DNA of 64,000 nucleotides from Chelydra serpentina (Eukaryota; Chordata; Testudines; Chelydridae): positions 620,001-684,000 of the forward strand of contig JBAIAC010000132.1 in the NCBI GenBank assembly GCA_037349315.1, written 5' to 3'. This document shows, piece after piece, positions 1-9,551 of this stretch (position 1 is the stretch's first letter; each line of letters starts with the position of its first letter). Both the position numbers and the translations under genes were made by a program. The notes beneath the pieces were generated by a model. It saw nothing but the letters and a program-made list of their open reading frames with translations, did no database searches and had not been told where the DNA came from.

Positions 1-358
1 ACCCTCGCTCGAGGTCTCTGCAGTGTCTGGCCCAACTGGGGCACCCACTCTTGGATGGGGTATCTGCAGGGGGATTAAAGGGCAGGGCTAACCATCACGC
101 TTCATGACTCAAACTGCTCTGTGGCTGGGGGCTCAGGAGGGACTGTTCCCACGTAACAACGTATGGAAAGGGTCATTGTGCAGTCAGTGGGGAAGGGGTT
201 AGAGTTTCCTTTACTATTTCCGGCATTGGCCACTCCCACAGACAGGATGTCTGCTGGGGGAGGAGAAATACAAGGCTTAATGAGACCGTGGATCTGATCA
301 GATGAGGCCGGGGGAAGAGGGGGAATTAACCACCCCCGGCCTGCAACCTCCAATATGC
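1..358. other. No gene recognised (left edge)
   Basis: I see no gene, tRNA or recognisable repeat in this stretch before the CR1 fragment. The open frames are short and have no family features. Confidence 0.5.
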
Positions 359-545
359 AAAATCGTAGAATCATAGGACTGTAAGGGACCTTGAGAGGTC
401 ATCTAGTCCAGCTCCCTGCACTCATAAGTATAATCTAGACCATCCCTGACAGGTGTTTGTCTAACCTGCTCTTAAAAACCTCCGAGGACAGAGACTCCAC
501 AGATACCCTTGGGAGCCTATTCCAGAGCTGAACTACCCGGACAGA
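359..545 (-). mobile_element. CR1 LINE 3'-end fragment
   Basis: The plus strand reads as the reverse complement of a CR1 tail: a tail-like start with tagaatcatag, then tcatctagtccag and the block around cttaaaaacctccgaggaca. The same block order occurs in the longer CR1 copies at 5,217 and 37,323. It is a short, diverged, non-coding 3' remnant. CR1 copies usually lose their 5' part. Confidence 0.75.
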
Positions 546-577
546 GAAGCAGCAGGCCAAAAACGCACCTTGGAGAT

Positions 578-650
578 ACCAAAGTAGCTCAGTGGGGAGA
601 GTGTTAGATTGAAGATCTAAAGGTCCCTGGTTCAATCCCAGGCTTTGGCA
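578..650 (+). tRNA. tRNA-Phe (GAA)
   Basis: A cloverleaf can be drawn. The acceptor is ACCAAAG against CTTTGGC with only the first pair unmatched, the D-arm begins GCTCAG, the anticodon loop is TTGAAGA (anticodon GAA), and the T-arm reads CCTGG-TTCAATC-CCAGG. The A and B box promoter elements for RNA polymerase III are present. The A-C first pair and a few changes in the D-arm suggest some decay, so it may be a weak or inactive copy. The downstream 180 bases recur after the tRNA-Phe locus at 11,539, so both belong to one duplicated unit. Confidence 0.8.
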
Positions 651-830
651 TGCTCTTTGGTCCCTTTGTGTGCAGGGTTGGGCTGTTTTCTCGCAGCGCA
701 GTGGTACCTCTACCCACCACGAGTCCCTCATTTCAGGCTCCCCAGCAGGAAAAGACAGTGGGGGTTGTGCCCACCTGGGCTTTCCTTCTTCTCTTGCTCT
801 GTCTCAGCAAGGGGAAGGAAAAGAAGCTCT
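651..830 (+). repeat. Conserved tRNA-Phe 3' flank (copy 1)
   Basis: This stretch (starting tgctctttggtccctttgtg) is nearly identical to 11,611-11,775 and distantly similar to 27,552-27,670. Each copy lies just downstream of a tRNA-Phe locus. It shows that the tRNA loci spread by duplication of DNA with flanks, not by retroposition of mature tRNA. No coding potential is supported. Confidence 0.8.
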
Positions 831-998
831 CCTTCAAGCTGCAGTCACAAGGGCAAGAGAAGGTTGACTTCCTGAGCTCCGGCTCCAGTCCTTTGCTCTA
901 CCAGTTGATATCTTGAAGGGCTGAGGCCACTTTCTCCGGGTTCGCCCATCGGTGTGTGCCAGCGTGAGCACCAGCCAAGTCGTGGGCATTTGAAGGAA

Positions 999-1060
999 GT
1001 TTCTGTAGTGTAGTGTTATCACATTTGTCTAATATGCAAAAGGTCCCTGGTTCAGAAACA
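999..1060 (+). pseudogene. tRNA-Val pseudogene, 3' truncated
   Basis: The D-arm region (GTAGTGTAGTG-TTATCAC) and the anticodon arm resemble tRNA-Val(AAC), but the anticodon loop now reads CTAATAT (AAT) and the T-arm breaks off after ggttcag. The 3' acceptor strand is missing. A related, longer copy lies at 8,219, with similar following sequence. Confidence 0.65.
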
Positions 1061-1460
1061 TGACAGTTAGCTTTTTCCCTAGCTGTCCAGCAAGGCACTC
1101 CTCCTTCTGCCATTGGCCTGTCCTTGGGATAACCCCAACCCCTGCAGGACAGAGGGTGGTGAAATGAGCTGAGGAAGCGTCAGTTGACAGGTGAGACCAT
1201 AGAAGGGGAGGGGAAATGGCAGCTCCACAGAAGGTCTTGGGTGCTCAGATGCCCCAGTTATAGGCATCCTGGCCTGACCTAGAGAGAGAAAAGACAAAGA
1301 GGGACCCAGCCCCCTACAGTGATCCCATGGACAAGAATCTGGCTGGGAGTGGGGTGAAGGTTCCCTCTGGACAAAGGGAGCTGAAATCCCTCAGCATCCT
1401 GGAATTTAAGTGATGCATCAAACCCTGCCCGGGTGGGGGCTGAGGTTCATCAGCAGAAGG
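1061..1460. repeat. Shared flank of the Val-like locus
   Basis: The part from about 1,075 to 1,165 (agctgtccagcaaggcactc, then ccccaacccctgcagg and ggtggtgaaatgagctgag) matches 8,318-8,402 in direct orientation. It is non-coding duplicated DNA. I see no gene in the remainder. Confidence 0.6.
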
Positions 1461-1691
1461 TTGGGCAGTAGGTCAACCCATCGGGCTGCCTCCTAGGCCA
1501 GGCTGCAGCCCGGATTCAGGACTCAGAGGAAATGGAGCTCGCACCCCTACCTACAGGACTCCAGGCACGACCAGCCTTCTGGATCAAACGTCCCCTCTGG
1601 CGCGCAAGTCACAAGAACGAGCCGGGAAAAGACAGGCTCCCACGTCATTGGAGAGAGCAAGACGAAGCCTTGGAACACCCAATAGTGTTAA

Positions 1692-2039
1692 CAGTGGCGT
1701 ACCCAGCTGCAGAGCACAGGGGGAGCGGAGCTAAAAAAAGGCGCCTCCCCTTGTACTCACCCGGCGGTGCTCCAGCCGTTCGGCGGCACTTTGGTGGCGG
1801 GTCCCGTCCCTTCACTCGCTCCGTGTCTTCAGTGGTACCCGCCGCGGAAGTGCTGCCGAAGACCTGGAGCGAGTGAAGGACCCACCGCTGAATTTTTGCT
1901 GAACAGTGTCGACGGGTGAGTGCAAGGGGAGGCGCTTTTTTTTAGCTCTGTTCCTCCTTTAAACATTTTTTTTAAGAAGCTGCTTCTGCTCAGAGAGGGA
2001 GCAGCCGCTATCTCTGCTCTGCACCTGGCAACGCTACTG
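1692..2039. mobile_element. Non-autonomous hAT element with 8-bp TSD
   Basis: The 348-bp element has imperfect inverted ends (CAGTGGCGTACCCAG and, reversed, CAGTAGCGTTGCCAG) and is flanked by agtgttaa and agtgttag, an 8-bp target duplication with one mismatch. Eight-base duplications and CAG..CTG termini are typical of hAT transposons. It has no transposase. The inverted paralogue near 9,165 lacks it and keeps the uninterrupted site, which confirms the borders. Confidence 0.85.
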
Positions 2040-2067
2040 AGTGTTAGGTGGCAGAAGAGCTGCTCCA

Positions 2068-2138
2068 AGGTCCCACCAAGACTTGTACTTGGATTGCAGG
2101 ATTGAAAGTCCTGAGCGCTGCCCTTACACCATGGGAGA
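2068..2138 (-). pseudogene. tRNA-Gln-like locus, anticodon TTC
   Basis: On the minus strand the D-arm, anticodon arm and acceptor ends (TCTCCCA/TGGGACC) match tRNA-Gln, but the loop reads CTTTCAA, which changes the anticodon from TTG to TTC (a glutamate anticodon). The T-loop reads AGTACAAGT instead of GTTCAAAT, which damages the B box. It is probably inactive. The inverted paralogue at 8,881 keeps the TTG anticodon. Confidence 0.7.
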
Positions 2139-2459
2139 ACACCCCGTGTTTGTCTGACTTCCGGTGCAGAAGAGCCTGGGCGGACAATAATTTGCCTTCC
2201 TTGCTCAAGGCCTCTCTGGCCTCTCTGGTCAGTGCTGTATTTGCTCAACAAGTCGGCACGCAGTGATTTGCTGTAGACACAGAAGCCTTTCTTCATCCAG
2301 ACTGTGAGGCCAGTGGGCATGTGAGGAAGTTGCCCCTTCAGTCCCAGGCAGTAAATGGCTCTTCCTAGGAAAGCGCAAGTCCTGAAAAGAAAAGAGGTAC
2401 ATCAAAGAGGCCACTGAAGAGCTGACTCCTGAAGTTTCAAGGGGAAATGATCTTTTTTA

Positions 2460-2532
2460 CACCTGACCAAGGACTTGAACCCTGGACCCTCAGATTAAAA
2501 GTCTGATGTTCGACCAACTGAGCTAGTCAGGC
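2460..2532 (-). tRNA. tRNA-Lys (TTT)
   Basis: The minus strand gives a full cloverleaf: acceptor GCCTGAC/GTCAGGT with a terminal G-U, D-arm GCTCAGTTGGTCGAAC, anticodon stem CAGA/TCTG with loop CTTTTAA (TTT), and T-arm CAGGGTTCAAGTCCTTG. Most positions match vertebrate tRNA-Lys(TTT); the D-stem has one change. Its inverted paralogue is at 8,487. Polymerase III activity is plausible but not shown. Confidence 0.8.
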
Positions 2533-2722
2533 TCACACAAAGAGTTGGCAAGTTTGATGTAGAAGAGAAACTAGACAAGAAAAAAAGGGCAGAAAACAGC
2601 AGCTTTCTCAGCTCATTTCCCCACCTTCTGTCCTGCAGGGGTTGGGGTGATCCCAGTGGCAAAAAGGGGAGCACCTTGCTGGACAGCTAAGGGACCTGAG
2701 AAAAGTAAATCTTCATGTTTAC

Positions 2723-2904
2723 AGGGAGAGGGAGAGGTCAGTGGTTTAAGCATTGACCCGCTAAATCCAGGATTGTGAGTTCAATCTTTCAGTGGGTGGT
2801 TTAGGGATCTGGGGCAAAAATTGGGGATTGGCTTTGCTTTGAGCAGGGGGTTGAACTAGATGACCTCCTAATGTCCCTTCCATCCCTGATATTCTATGAT
2901 TCTC
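2723..2904 (+). mobile_element. tRNA-derived SINE with CR1-like tail
   Basis: A tRNA-like head (ggtcagtggtttaagca as A box, gtgagttcaatct as B box) is followed by a body with ggggcaaaaattggggattg and a CR1-like tail (gaactagatgacctcc, then attctatgattct). This composite is the structure of turtle polymerase III SINEs that share a tail with CR1. The same family occurs at 8,936 and 31,011 on the minus strand. Confidence 0.85.
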
Positions 2905-3137
2905 AGCTCTCCATTGGTCTGTCTGCTTTGGGGCAGGGACAATAACATGTCCTGCTGCATTTGTTATTTCAAAGGATGGTTTAGGATTTTCAGTCTCAGA
3001 CTCGGTGCACAAAGCAGGACTCCACCCTGGGCGTAAACTGAATGAGCCACCCACAGATTCTGGCAGCATTTGGTGTGAGGCATTTGGTGTGAGAGTCAGA
3101 CCTGTCCCTGTTCCAGAGAATACTCCCAGGGGTTATC

Positions 3138-3641
3138 ACCTACATACATTGCAGTGATGTCTGGTGTGTACTCATGGGGAACCAGCTCACAAAGAAAGAG
3201 CCAGGAGCTGGTCCCAGTGTAGCCCCCATCTGCAGTGTGAAGAGAAAATTACCTCCAGCCACAGTCCATCTGCAAACCCCTTGCTGAATTACAGGTTGTG
3301 CTGGAAGCCCACTGCACAATGCTGTGTCCACAAACTCACATCCCCAGCCATAGGGACACTGCCATATTGTGTAAATAAGGGACATAGGGGAGGAAGTGGA
3401 CAGGCATAAAACCTGTGGTGCTCATGGCCCACCTCATGCATTGGCCTCCCCTCAGGCAGGGGACTTATAGGCCCTGGATCACCTGTCCCTATAGCCTGGA
3501 TCTCTGACACACCCAGGCCCAACTGGGTAGATGCTGTTGCAATCCCTCTATGGGAGAATTGGGAGCCATACTCTCCCAGTGGCAATATTTCAGAGGTGGG
3601 TCCAGACTTTGTGACAGAAAGCCTGGGGATTGTCTCTGTGT
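3138..3641 (+). repeat. Direct duplication flanking the minisatellite (copy 1)
   Basis: From attgcagtgatgtctggtg to gacagaaagcctgggg this stretch is a diverged direct copy of 9,552-10,037. The similarity stops where the 57-bp array starts (ctctgtgtgcattacccc) in this copy, so the array grew at the right-hand end of the duplicated block. No coding features. Confidence 0.85.
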
Positions 3642-5216
3642 GCATTACCCCAAGTGGCCACCCGGTGTCACTGTTGCTCTCTGAGAGAGACGCTGTGTGC
3701 ATTACCCCAAGTGGCCACCCGGTGTCACTGTTGCTCTCTGAGAGAGATGCTGTGTGCATTACCCCACGTGGCACCCGGTGTCACTGTTGCTCTCTGAGAG
3801 AGATACTGTGTGCATTACCCCATGTGGCCACCCGGTGTCACTGTCCCTCACAGAGAGACGCTGTGTGCATTACCCCACGTGGCCACCCAGTGTCACTGTT
3901 GCTCTCTGAGAGAGATACTGTGTGCATTACCCCATGTGGCCACCCGGTGTCACTGTCCCTCACAGAGAGACGCTGTGTGCGTTACCCCATGTGGACACCC
4001 GGTGTAACTGTTGCTCTGTGAGAGAGACGCTGTGTGCTTTACCCTATGTGGCCAAGCGGTGTCACTGTCGCTCTCTCAGAGAGATGCTGTGTGCATTACC
4101 CCACATGGCCACCCGGTGTCACTGTTGCTCTCTGAGAGAGATGCTGTGTGCATTACCCCACGTGGCCACCCCGTGTCACTGTTGCTCTCTGAGAGAGACG
4201 CTGTGTGCATTACCCCACATGGCCACCCAGTGTCACTGTTGCTCTCTGAGAGAGACGCTGTGTGCATTATCCCACGTGGCCACCCGGTGTCACTGTTGCT
4301 CTCTGAGAGAGACGCTGTGTGCATTACCCCACGTGGCCACTCGGTGTCACTGTCGCTCTCTGAGAGAGATGCTGTGTGCATTACCGCACATGGCCAGCCG
4401 GTGTCGCTGTTGCTCTCTGAGAGAGATGCTGTGTGCATTACCCCACGTGGCCACCCAATGTCACTGTTGCTCTCTGAGAGAGATGCTGTGTGCATTACCC
4501 CACGTGGCCACCCCGTGTCACTGTTGCTCTCTGAGAGAGATGCTGTGTGCATTAACCCACGTGGCCACCCGGTGTCACTGTTGCTCTCTGAGAGACGCTG
4601 TGTGGATTACGCCATGTGGCCACCCGGTCTCACTGTCGCTCTCTGAGAGAGACGCTGTGTGAGTTACCCAACGTGGCCACCCAGTGTCACTGTTGCTCTC
4701 TGAGAGAGATGCTGTGTGCGTTACCCCACGTGGCCACCCGGTGTCACTGTTGCACTCTGAGAGAGATGCTGTGTGTATTACCCCACGTGGCCACCCGGTG
4801 TCACTGTTGCTCTCTGAGAGAGATGCTGTGTGCATTACCCCACGTGGCCACCCGGTGTCACTGTCGCTCTCTGAGAGAGATGCTGTGTGCATTACCCCAC
4901 GTGGTCACGCAGTGTCACTGTCGCTGTCTGAGGGAGATGCTGTGTGCATTATCCCACGTGGCCACCCGGTGTCACTGTTGCTCTCTGAGATGCTGTGTGC
5001 ATTACCCCACGTGGCCACCTGGTCTCACTGTTGCTCTCTGAGAGAGACGCTGTGTGCATTACCCCACGTGGCCACCCGGCGTCACTGTTGCTCTCTGAGG
5101 GAGATGCTGTGTGCATTACCCCACGTGGCCACCCGGTGTCACTGTCGCTCTCTGAGAGAGATGCTGTGTGCATTACCCCACGTGGCCACCCGGTGTCACT
5201 GTCGCTCTCTGAGAGA
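3642..5216 (+). repeat. 57-bp minisatellite, block 1
   Basis: About 27 head-to-tail units of 57 bp. Each contains gctgtgtgcattacccca, then cgtggccacccggtgtcac, then tgttgctctctgagagaga. Because 57 is 3 x 19 and the unit lacks stops in several frames, long frames of repeated 19-residue peptides run on both strands; I regard these as artefacts of the period. Most units carry the palindrome CACGTG (E-box). A few units are shortened, for example at 4,981. The array continues at 5,723 after a CR1 fragment. Confidence 0.97.
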
Positions 5217-5722
5217 TCATAGAATCACAGAATCATAGAATCTCAGGGTTGGAAGGGACCTCAGGAGGTCATCTAGTCCAACCCCCTGCTCAAAGCAGGA
5301 CCAACCCCAACTAGATCATCCCAGCCAGGGCTTTGTCAAGCATGACCTTAAAAACCTCTAAGGAAGGAGATTCCACCACCTCCCTAGGTAACCCATTCCA
5401 GTGCTTCACCACCCTACTAGTGAAAAAGTTTTTCCTAATATCCAACCTAAACCTCCCCCTCTGCAACTTGAGACCATTACTCCTTGTTCTGTCATCTTCT
5501 ACCACTGAGAACAGTCTAGATCCATCCTCTTTGGAACCCCCTTTTAGGTAGTTGAAAGCAGCTATCAAATCCCCCCTCACTCTTCTCTTCTGCAGGCTAA
5601 ACAATCCCAGTTCCCTCAGCCTCTCCTCATAAGTCATGTGCTCCAGCCCCCTAATCATTTTTGTTGCCCTCCGTTGGACTCTTTCCAATTTATCCACATC
5701 CTTTTTGTAGTGTGGGGCCCAA
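5217..5722 (-). mobile_element. CR1 LINE 3' fragment inside the minisatellite
   Basis: The minus strand encodes the C-terminal part of CR1 ORF2 (residues such as [20 protein letters not shown] and [10 protein letters not shown], then the conserved [18 protein letters not shown] block) to the final stop. It then runs through the short 3' UTR to the tail repeats (atagaatcacagaatcatag). It is 5'-truncated, as usual for CR1, and separates the two array blocks. Confidence 0.95.
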
Positions 5723-8195
5723 GATGCTGTGTGCATTACCCCACGTGGCCACCCGGTGTCACTGTTGCTCTCTGAGAGAGACGCTGTGTGCGTTACCCCA
5801 CGTGGCCACCGGGTGTCACTGTCGCTCTCTGAGAGATGCTGTGTGCATTACCCCACGTGGCCACCCGGTGTCACTGTTGCTCTCTAAGAGAGATGCTGTG
5901 TACATTACCCCACGTGGCCACCCCGTGTCACTGTCGCTCTCTGAGAGAGATGTTGTGTGCATTACCCCACGTGGCCACCCGGTGTCACTGTTGCTCTCTG
6001 GGGGAGATGCTGTGTGCATTACCCCACGTGGCCACCCGGTGTCACTGTCGCTCTCTGAGAGAGACGCTGTGTGCTTTACCCCACGTGGCCACCCGGTGTC
6101 ACTGTTGCTCTTGGAGAGAGACGCTGTGTGCGTTACCCCACGTGGCCACCGGGTGTCACTGTCGCTCTCTGAGAGATGCTGTGTGCATTACCCCACGTGG
6201 CCACCCGGTGTCACTGTTGCTCTCTGAGAGAGACGCTGTGTGCGTTACCCCACGTGGCCACCGGGTGTCACTGTCGCTCTCTGAGAGATGCTGTGTGCAT
6301 TACCCCACGTGGCCACCCGGTGTCACTGTTGCTCTCTAAGAGAGATGCTGTGTACATTACCCCACGTGGCCACCCCGTGTCACTGTCGCTCTCTGAGAGA
6401 GATGCTGTGTGCATTACCCCACGTGGCCACCAGGTGTCACTGTTGCTCTCTGAGGGAGATGCTGTGTGCATTACCCCACGTGGCCACCCGGTGTCACTGT
6501 CGCTCTCTGAGAGAGATGCTGTGTGCTTTACCCCACGTGGCCACCCGGTGTCACTGTTGCTCTTGGAGAGAGACGCTGTGTGCATTACCTCACGTGGACA
6601 CCCAGTGTCACTGTTGCTCTCTCAGAGAGATGCTGTGTGCATTACCGCACGTGGCCACCCGGTGTCACTGTTGCTCTCTGAGAGAGATGCTGTGTGCATT
6701 ACTGCACGTGGCCACCCGGTGTCACTGTCGCTCTCTGAGAGATGCTGTGTGCATTACCCCACGTGGCCACCCGGTGTCACTGTTGCTCTCTGAGAGAGAC
6801 GCTGTGTGCGTTACCCCACGTGGCCACCCGGTGTCACTGTTGCTCTCTGAGAGAGAGGCTGTGTGCATTACCGTACGTGGCCACCCCGTGTCACTGTTGC
6901 TCTCTGAGAGAGATGCTGTGTGCATTACCCCACGTGGCCACCCGGTGTCACTGTTGCTCTCTGAGAGACGCTGTGTGGATTACCCCATGTGGCCACCCGG
7001 TCTCACTGTTGCTCTCTGAGAGAGATGCTGTGGGCATTAACCCACCTGGCCACCCGGTGTCACTGTCGCTGTCTGAGGGAGATGCTGTGTGCATTACCCC
7101 ACGTGGCCACCCGGTGTCACTGTTGCTCTCTGAGATGCTGTGTGCATTACCCCACATGGCCACCTGGTCTCACTGTTGCTCTCTGAGAGAGACGCTGTGT
7201 GCATTATCCCACGTGGCCACCCGGTGTCACTGTTGCTCTCTGAGATGCTGTGTGCATTACCCCACATGGCCACCTGGTCTCACTGTTGCTCTCTGAGAGA
7301 GACGCTGTGTGCATTACCCCACGTGGCCACCCAGTGTCACTGTTGCTCTCTGAGAGATGCTGTGTGCATTACCCCACGTGGCCACGCGGTGTCACTGTCG
7401 CTCTCTGAGAAAGATGCTGTGTGGATTACCCCACGTGGCCACCCGGTGTCACTGTTGCTCTCTGAGAGAGATGCTGTGGGCATTAACCCACCTGGCCACC
7501 CGGTGTCACTGTCGCTGTCTGAGGGAGATGCTGTGTGCATTACCCCACGTGGCCACCCGGTGTCACTGTTGCTCTCTGAGATGCTGTGTGCATTACCCCA
7601 CATGGCCACCTGGTCTCACTGTTGCTCTCTGAGAGAGACGCTGTGTGCATTATCCCACGTGGCCACCCGGTGTCACTGTTGCTCTCTGAGATGCTGTGTG
7701 CATTACCCCACATGGCCACCTGGTCTCACTGTTGCTCTCTGAGAGAGACGCTGTGTGCATTACCCCACGTGGCCACCCAGTGTCACTGTTGCTCTCTGAG
7801 AGATGCTGTGTGCATTACCCCACGTGGCCACGCGGTGTCACTGTCGCTGTCTGAGGGAGATGCTGTGTGCATTATCCCACGTGGCCACCCGGTGTCACTG
7901 TTGCTCTCTGAGATGCTGTGTGCATTACCCCACATGGCCACCTGGTCTCACTGTTGCTCTCTGAGAGAGACGCTGTGTGCATTACCCCACGTGGCCACCC
8001 GGTGTCACTGTTGCTCTCTGAGAGAGATGCTGTGTGCATTACCCCACGTGGCCACCCGGTGTCACTGTCGCTCTCTGAGAGAGATGCTGTGTGCTTTACC
8101 CCACGTGGCCACCCGGTGTCACTGTTGCTCTCTGAGAGAGACGCTGTGTGCGTTACCCCACGTGGCCAGCCGGTGTCACTGTTGCTGTCTGAGGG
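5723..8195 (+). repeat. 57-bp minisatellite, block 2
   Basis: About 43 further units of the same 57-bp repeat. Some multi-unit segments recur almost exactly, for example about 5,800-5,950 against 6,155-6,410, and about 7,080-7,260 against 7,520-7,700, pointing to recent expansion by unequal exchange. Shortened units (ctgagatgctgtg) recur within these segments. The block fades into a tRNA-Val-like locus after 8,195. Confidence 0.97.
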
Positions 8196-8218
8196 GAGGG
8201 GCAGATCCCTGGTGGAGA

Positions 8219-8288
8219 GTTTCTCTAGTGTCTGGTTATCACATTTGCCTGACATGCAAAATGGCCCTGGTTTTAAACCAGGCAGAAC
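8219..8288 (+). pseudogene. tRNA-Val-like pseudogene
   Basis: The sequence follows tRNA-Val through the D-arm (TCTAGTGTCTGGTTATCAC) and anticodon arm (TTTGC-CTGACAT-GCAAA, anticodon GAC), with a T-arm CCTGG-TTTTAAA-CCAGG. The B box TTC has become TTT and the acceptor pairs are disrupted, so it is probably inactive. A shorter copy lies at 999. Confidence 0.65.
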
Positions 8289-8486
8289 GATGAAGTTTTT
8301 CTTTTCTCAGGTCTCTTAACTGTCCAGCAAGGTGCTCCCCTTTTTGCCATTGGGATCACCCCAACCCCTGCAGGGCAGCAGGTGGGGAAATGAGCTGAGA
8401 AGCGTGCCAGAGAAAGCTGCTGTTTCCTGCCCTCTTTTTCTTGGCGAGTGTCTCTTCTGCACCAAACTTGTCCCTTGCTCTTTTGA

Positions 8487-8559
8487 GTCTGGCTGGCTCA
8501 GTTGGTCGAGTATCAGAGTTTTAATCTGAGAATCCAGGGTTCAAGTCCCTGGTCAGGTG
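8487..8559 (+). tRNA. tRNA-Lys-like (TTT)
   Basis: The cloverleaf has loop GTTTTAA (anticodon TTT), D-arm GCTCAGTTGGTCGAGT and T-arm CAGGG-TTCAAGT-CCCTG. The acceptor GTCTGGC/GTCAGGT pairs only with several G-U wobbles, and position 32 is G rather than C. It is the inverted paralogue of 2,460-2,532 and could be a weak gene or an early pseudogene. Confidence 0.7.
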
Positions 8560-8880
8560 TAGAGGGGATTGTTTCCCTCTGTGGTATCCCCCAAGAACTT
8601 CAGGAGTCAGCTCTTCAATACCTTCCTTGGTGTTACTTTTTTCTTTTCAGGACTTGGGCTTTCCTAGGAAGGGCCGTTTACTGCCTGGGACGTCCTCACA
8701 CGCCCACTGGCCTCACAGTCTGGAGGAAGAAAGGCTTCTGGGTCTACAGCAAACCGCTGCGTGCCGACTTGTTGAGCAAATACAGGGCTGGTCAGAGAGA
8801 CCTTGAGCAAGGAAGGCAAATTATTGTCCACACATGCTCTTCTGCACTGGCCATCAGAAGAGCGCAGGGTGCTTTCCACT

Positions 8881-9130
8881 GGTCCCATGGTGTAAGGGCA
8901 GCGCTCTGGACTTTGAATCCTGCAATCCGAGTTCATAGAATAGAATCTCAGGGTTGGAAGGGACCTTAGTAGGTCATCTAGTCCAACCCCCTGCTCAAAG
9001 CAGGGCCAATCCCCAATTTTTGGCCCAGATTCCCCAAATGGCCCCCTCAAGGATTGAACTCACAACGCTGGGTTTAGCAGGCCAGTGCTCAAACCACTGA
9101 GCTATCCCCCCGCAAGTCTCGGTGGGACCT
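8881..9130 (+). pseudogene. tRNA-Gln (TTG) split by a SINE
   Basis: Bases 8,881-8,935 are tRNA-Gln from the acceptor GGTCCCA through the anticodon loop CTTTGAA (TTG) to GTTCA of the T-loop. The missing 3' part, ending in TCTCGGTGGGACCT, resumes at 9,113-9,130. The 177 bases between are a minus-strand SINE. The insertion separates the B box from its partner sequence and destroys the tRNA. The uninterrupted paralogue is at 2,068. Confidence 0.88.
8936..9112 (-). mobile_element. tRNA-derived SINE with CR1-like tail, inside tRNA-Gln
   Basis: The minus strand begins ggggggatagctcagtggtt (A box), has a B box gagttcaatcc, the body gggccaaaaattggggattg, and a CR1-like tail ending tctattctatga. No clear target duplication is seen, as is common for CR1-mobilised insertions. 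Confidence 0.92.
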
Positions 9131-9551
9131 TGGGGCAGCTCTTTTGCCACCTAACACTCCTGGGTGTTCCAAGGCTTCGTCTTGCTCTCTCCAGTGACGT
9201 GGGAGCCTGTCTTTTGCTGGCTAGCTGTTGTGACTTGGATGCCAGAGGGGACATTTGATCCAGACGTCTGGTCATGCCTGGAGTCCTGTAGGTAGGGGTG
9301 CGAGCTCCATTTCCTGAGTCCTGAAGCTGGGCTGCAGCCTGGCCTAGGAGGCAGCTCGATTGGTTGACCATGTCCCCTGCACTCCCTAGTTCTCTCCGTC
9401 TGCTCCCGCTCTAGAGACTTTTTCTATCCCATCTCTCCTTCTTGTCTGTGCTCTCTCTGTCCCGTACCTGACCCCCTAGTTCTATGTTGTGCAATATCAT
9501 GTTTAACTTTACAAATCAGCTGGTGGCTGGAGACTATTTCCAGGTGGTTGC

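Larger units (their letters stand above)
1461..2690 (+). repeat. Left arm of a large inverted duplication
   Basis: Read as reverse complement, this arm matches 8,310-9,376 block by block: ggtcaaccc near 1,472 against 9,362, the tRNA-Gln-like locus, the tRNA-Lys locus, and gttggggtgatcccag against 8,347. The arms are diverged and carry different insertions: a hAT at 1,692 here, a SINE in the other arm. The 57-bp minisatellite lies between the arms. Confidence 0.85.
8310..9376 (-). repeat. Right arm of the inverted duplication
   Basis: This is the inverted counterpart of 1,461-2,690. It contains the plus-strand tRNA-Lys and tRNA-Gln loci that match the minus-strand loci of the left arm. It lacks the 348-bp hAT and carries a SINE that the left arm lacks, so both insertions came after the duplication. 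Confidence 0.85.

Noticed and set aside
1532..2320. Frames of 114 and 163 codons in the left arm
   Set aside because: They run across the hAT border and tRNA pseudogenes and are not kept in the inverted paralogue.
3642..8195. CRISPR-like array
   Set aside because: Units are contiguous 57-bp tandem repeats with no distinct unique spacers and no cas genes; the DNA is clearly animal.
3289..8319. Many long open frames on both strands with repeated 19-residue peptides
   Set aside because: They follow from a 57-bp period that is a multiple of three. Several frames per strand are open at once, they start and stop at array edges, and shortened units shift the peptide without consequence. No gene context.
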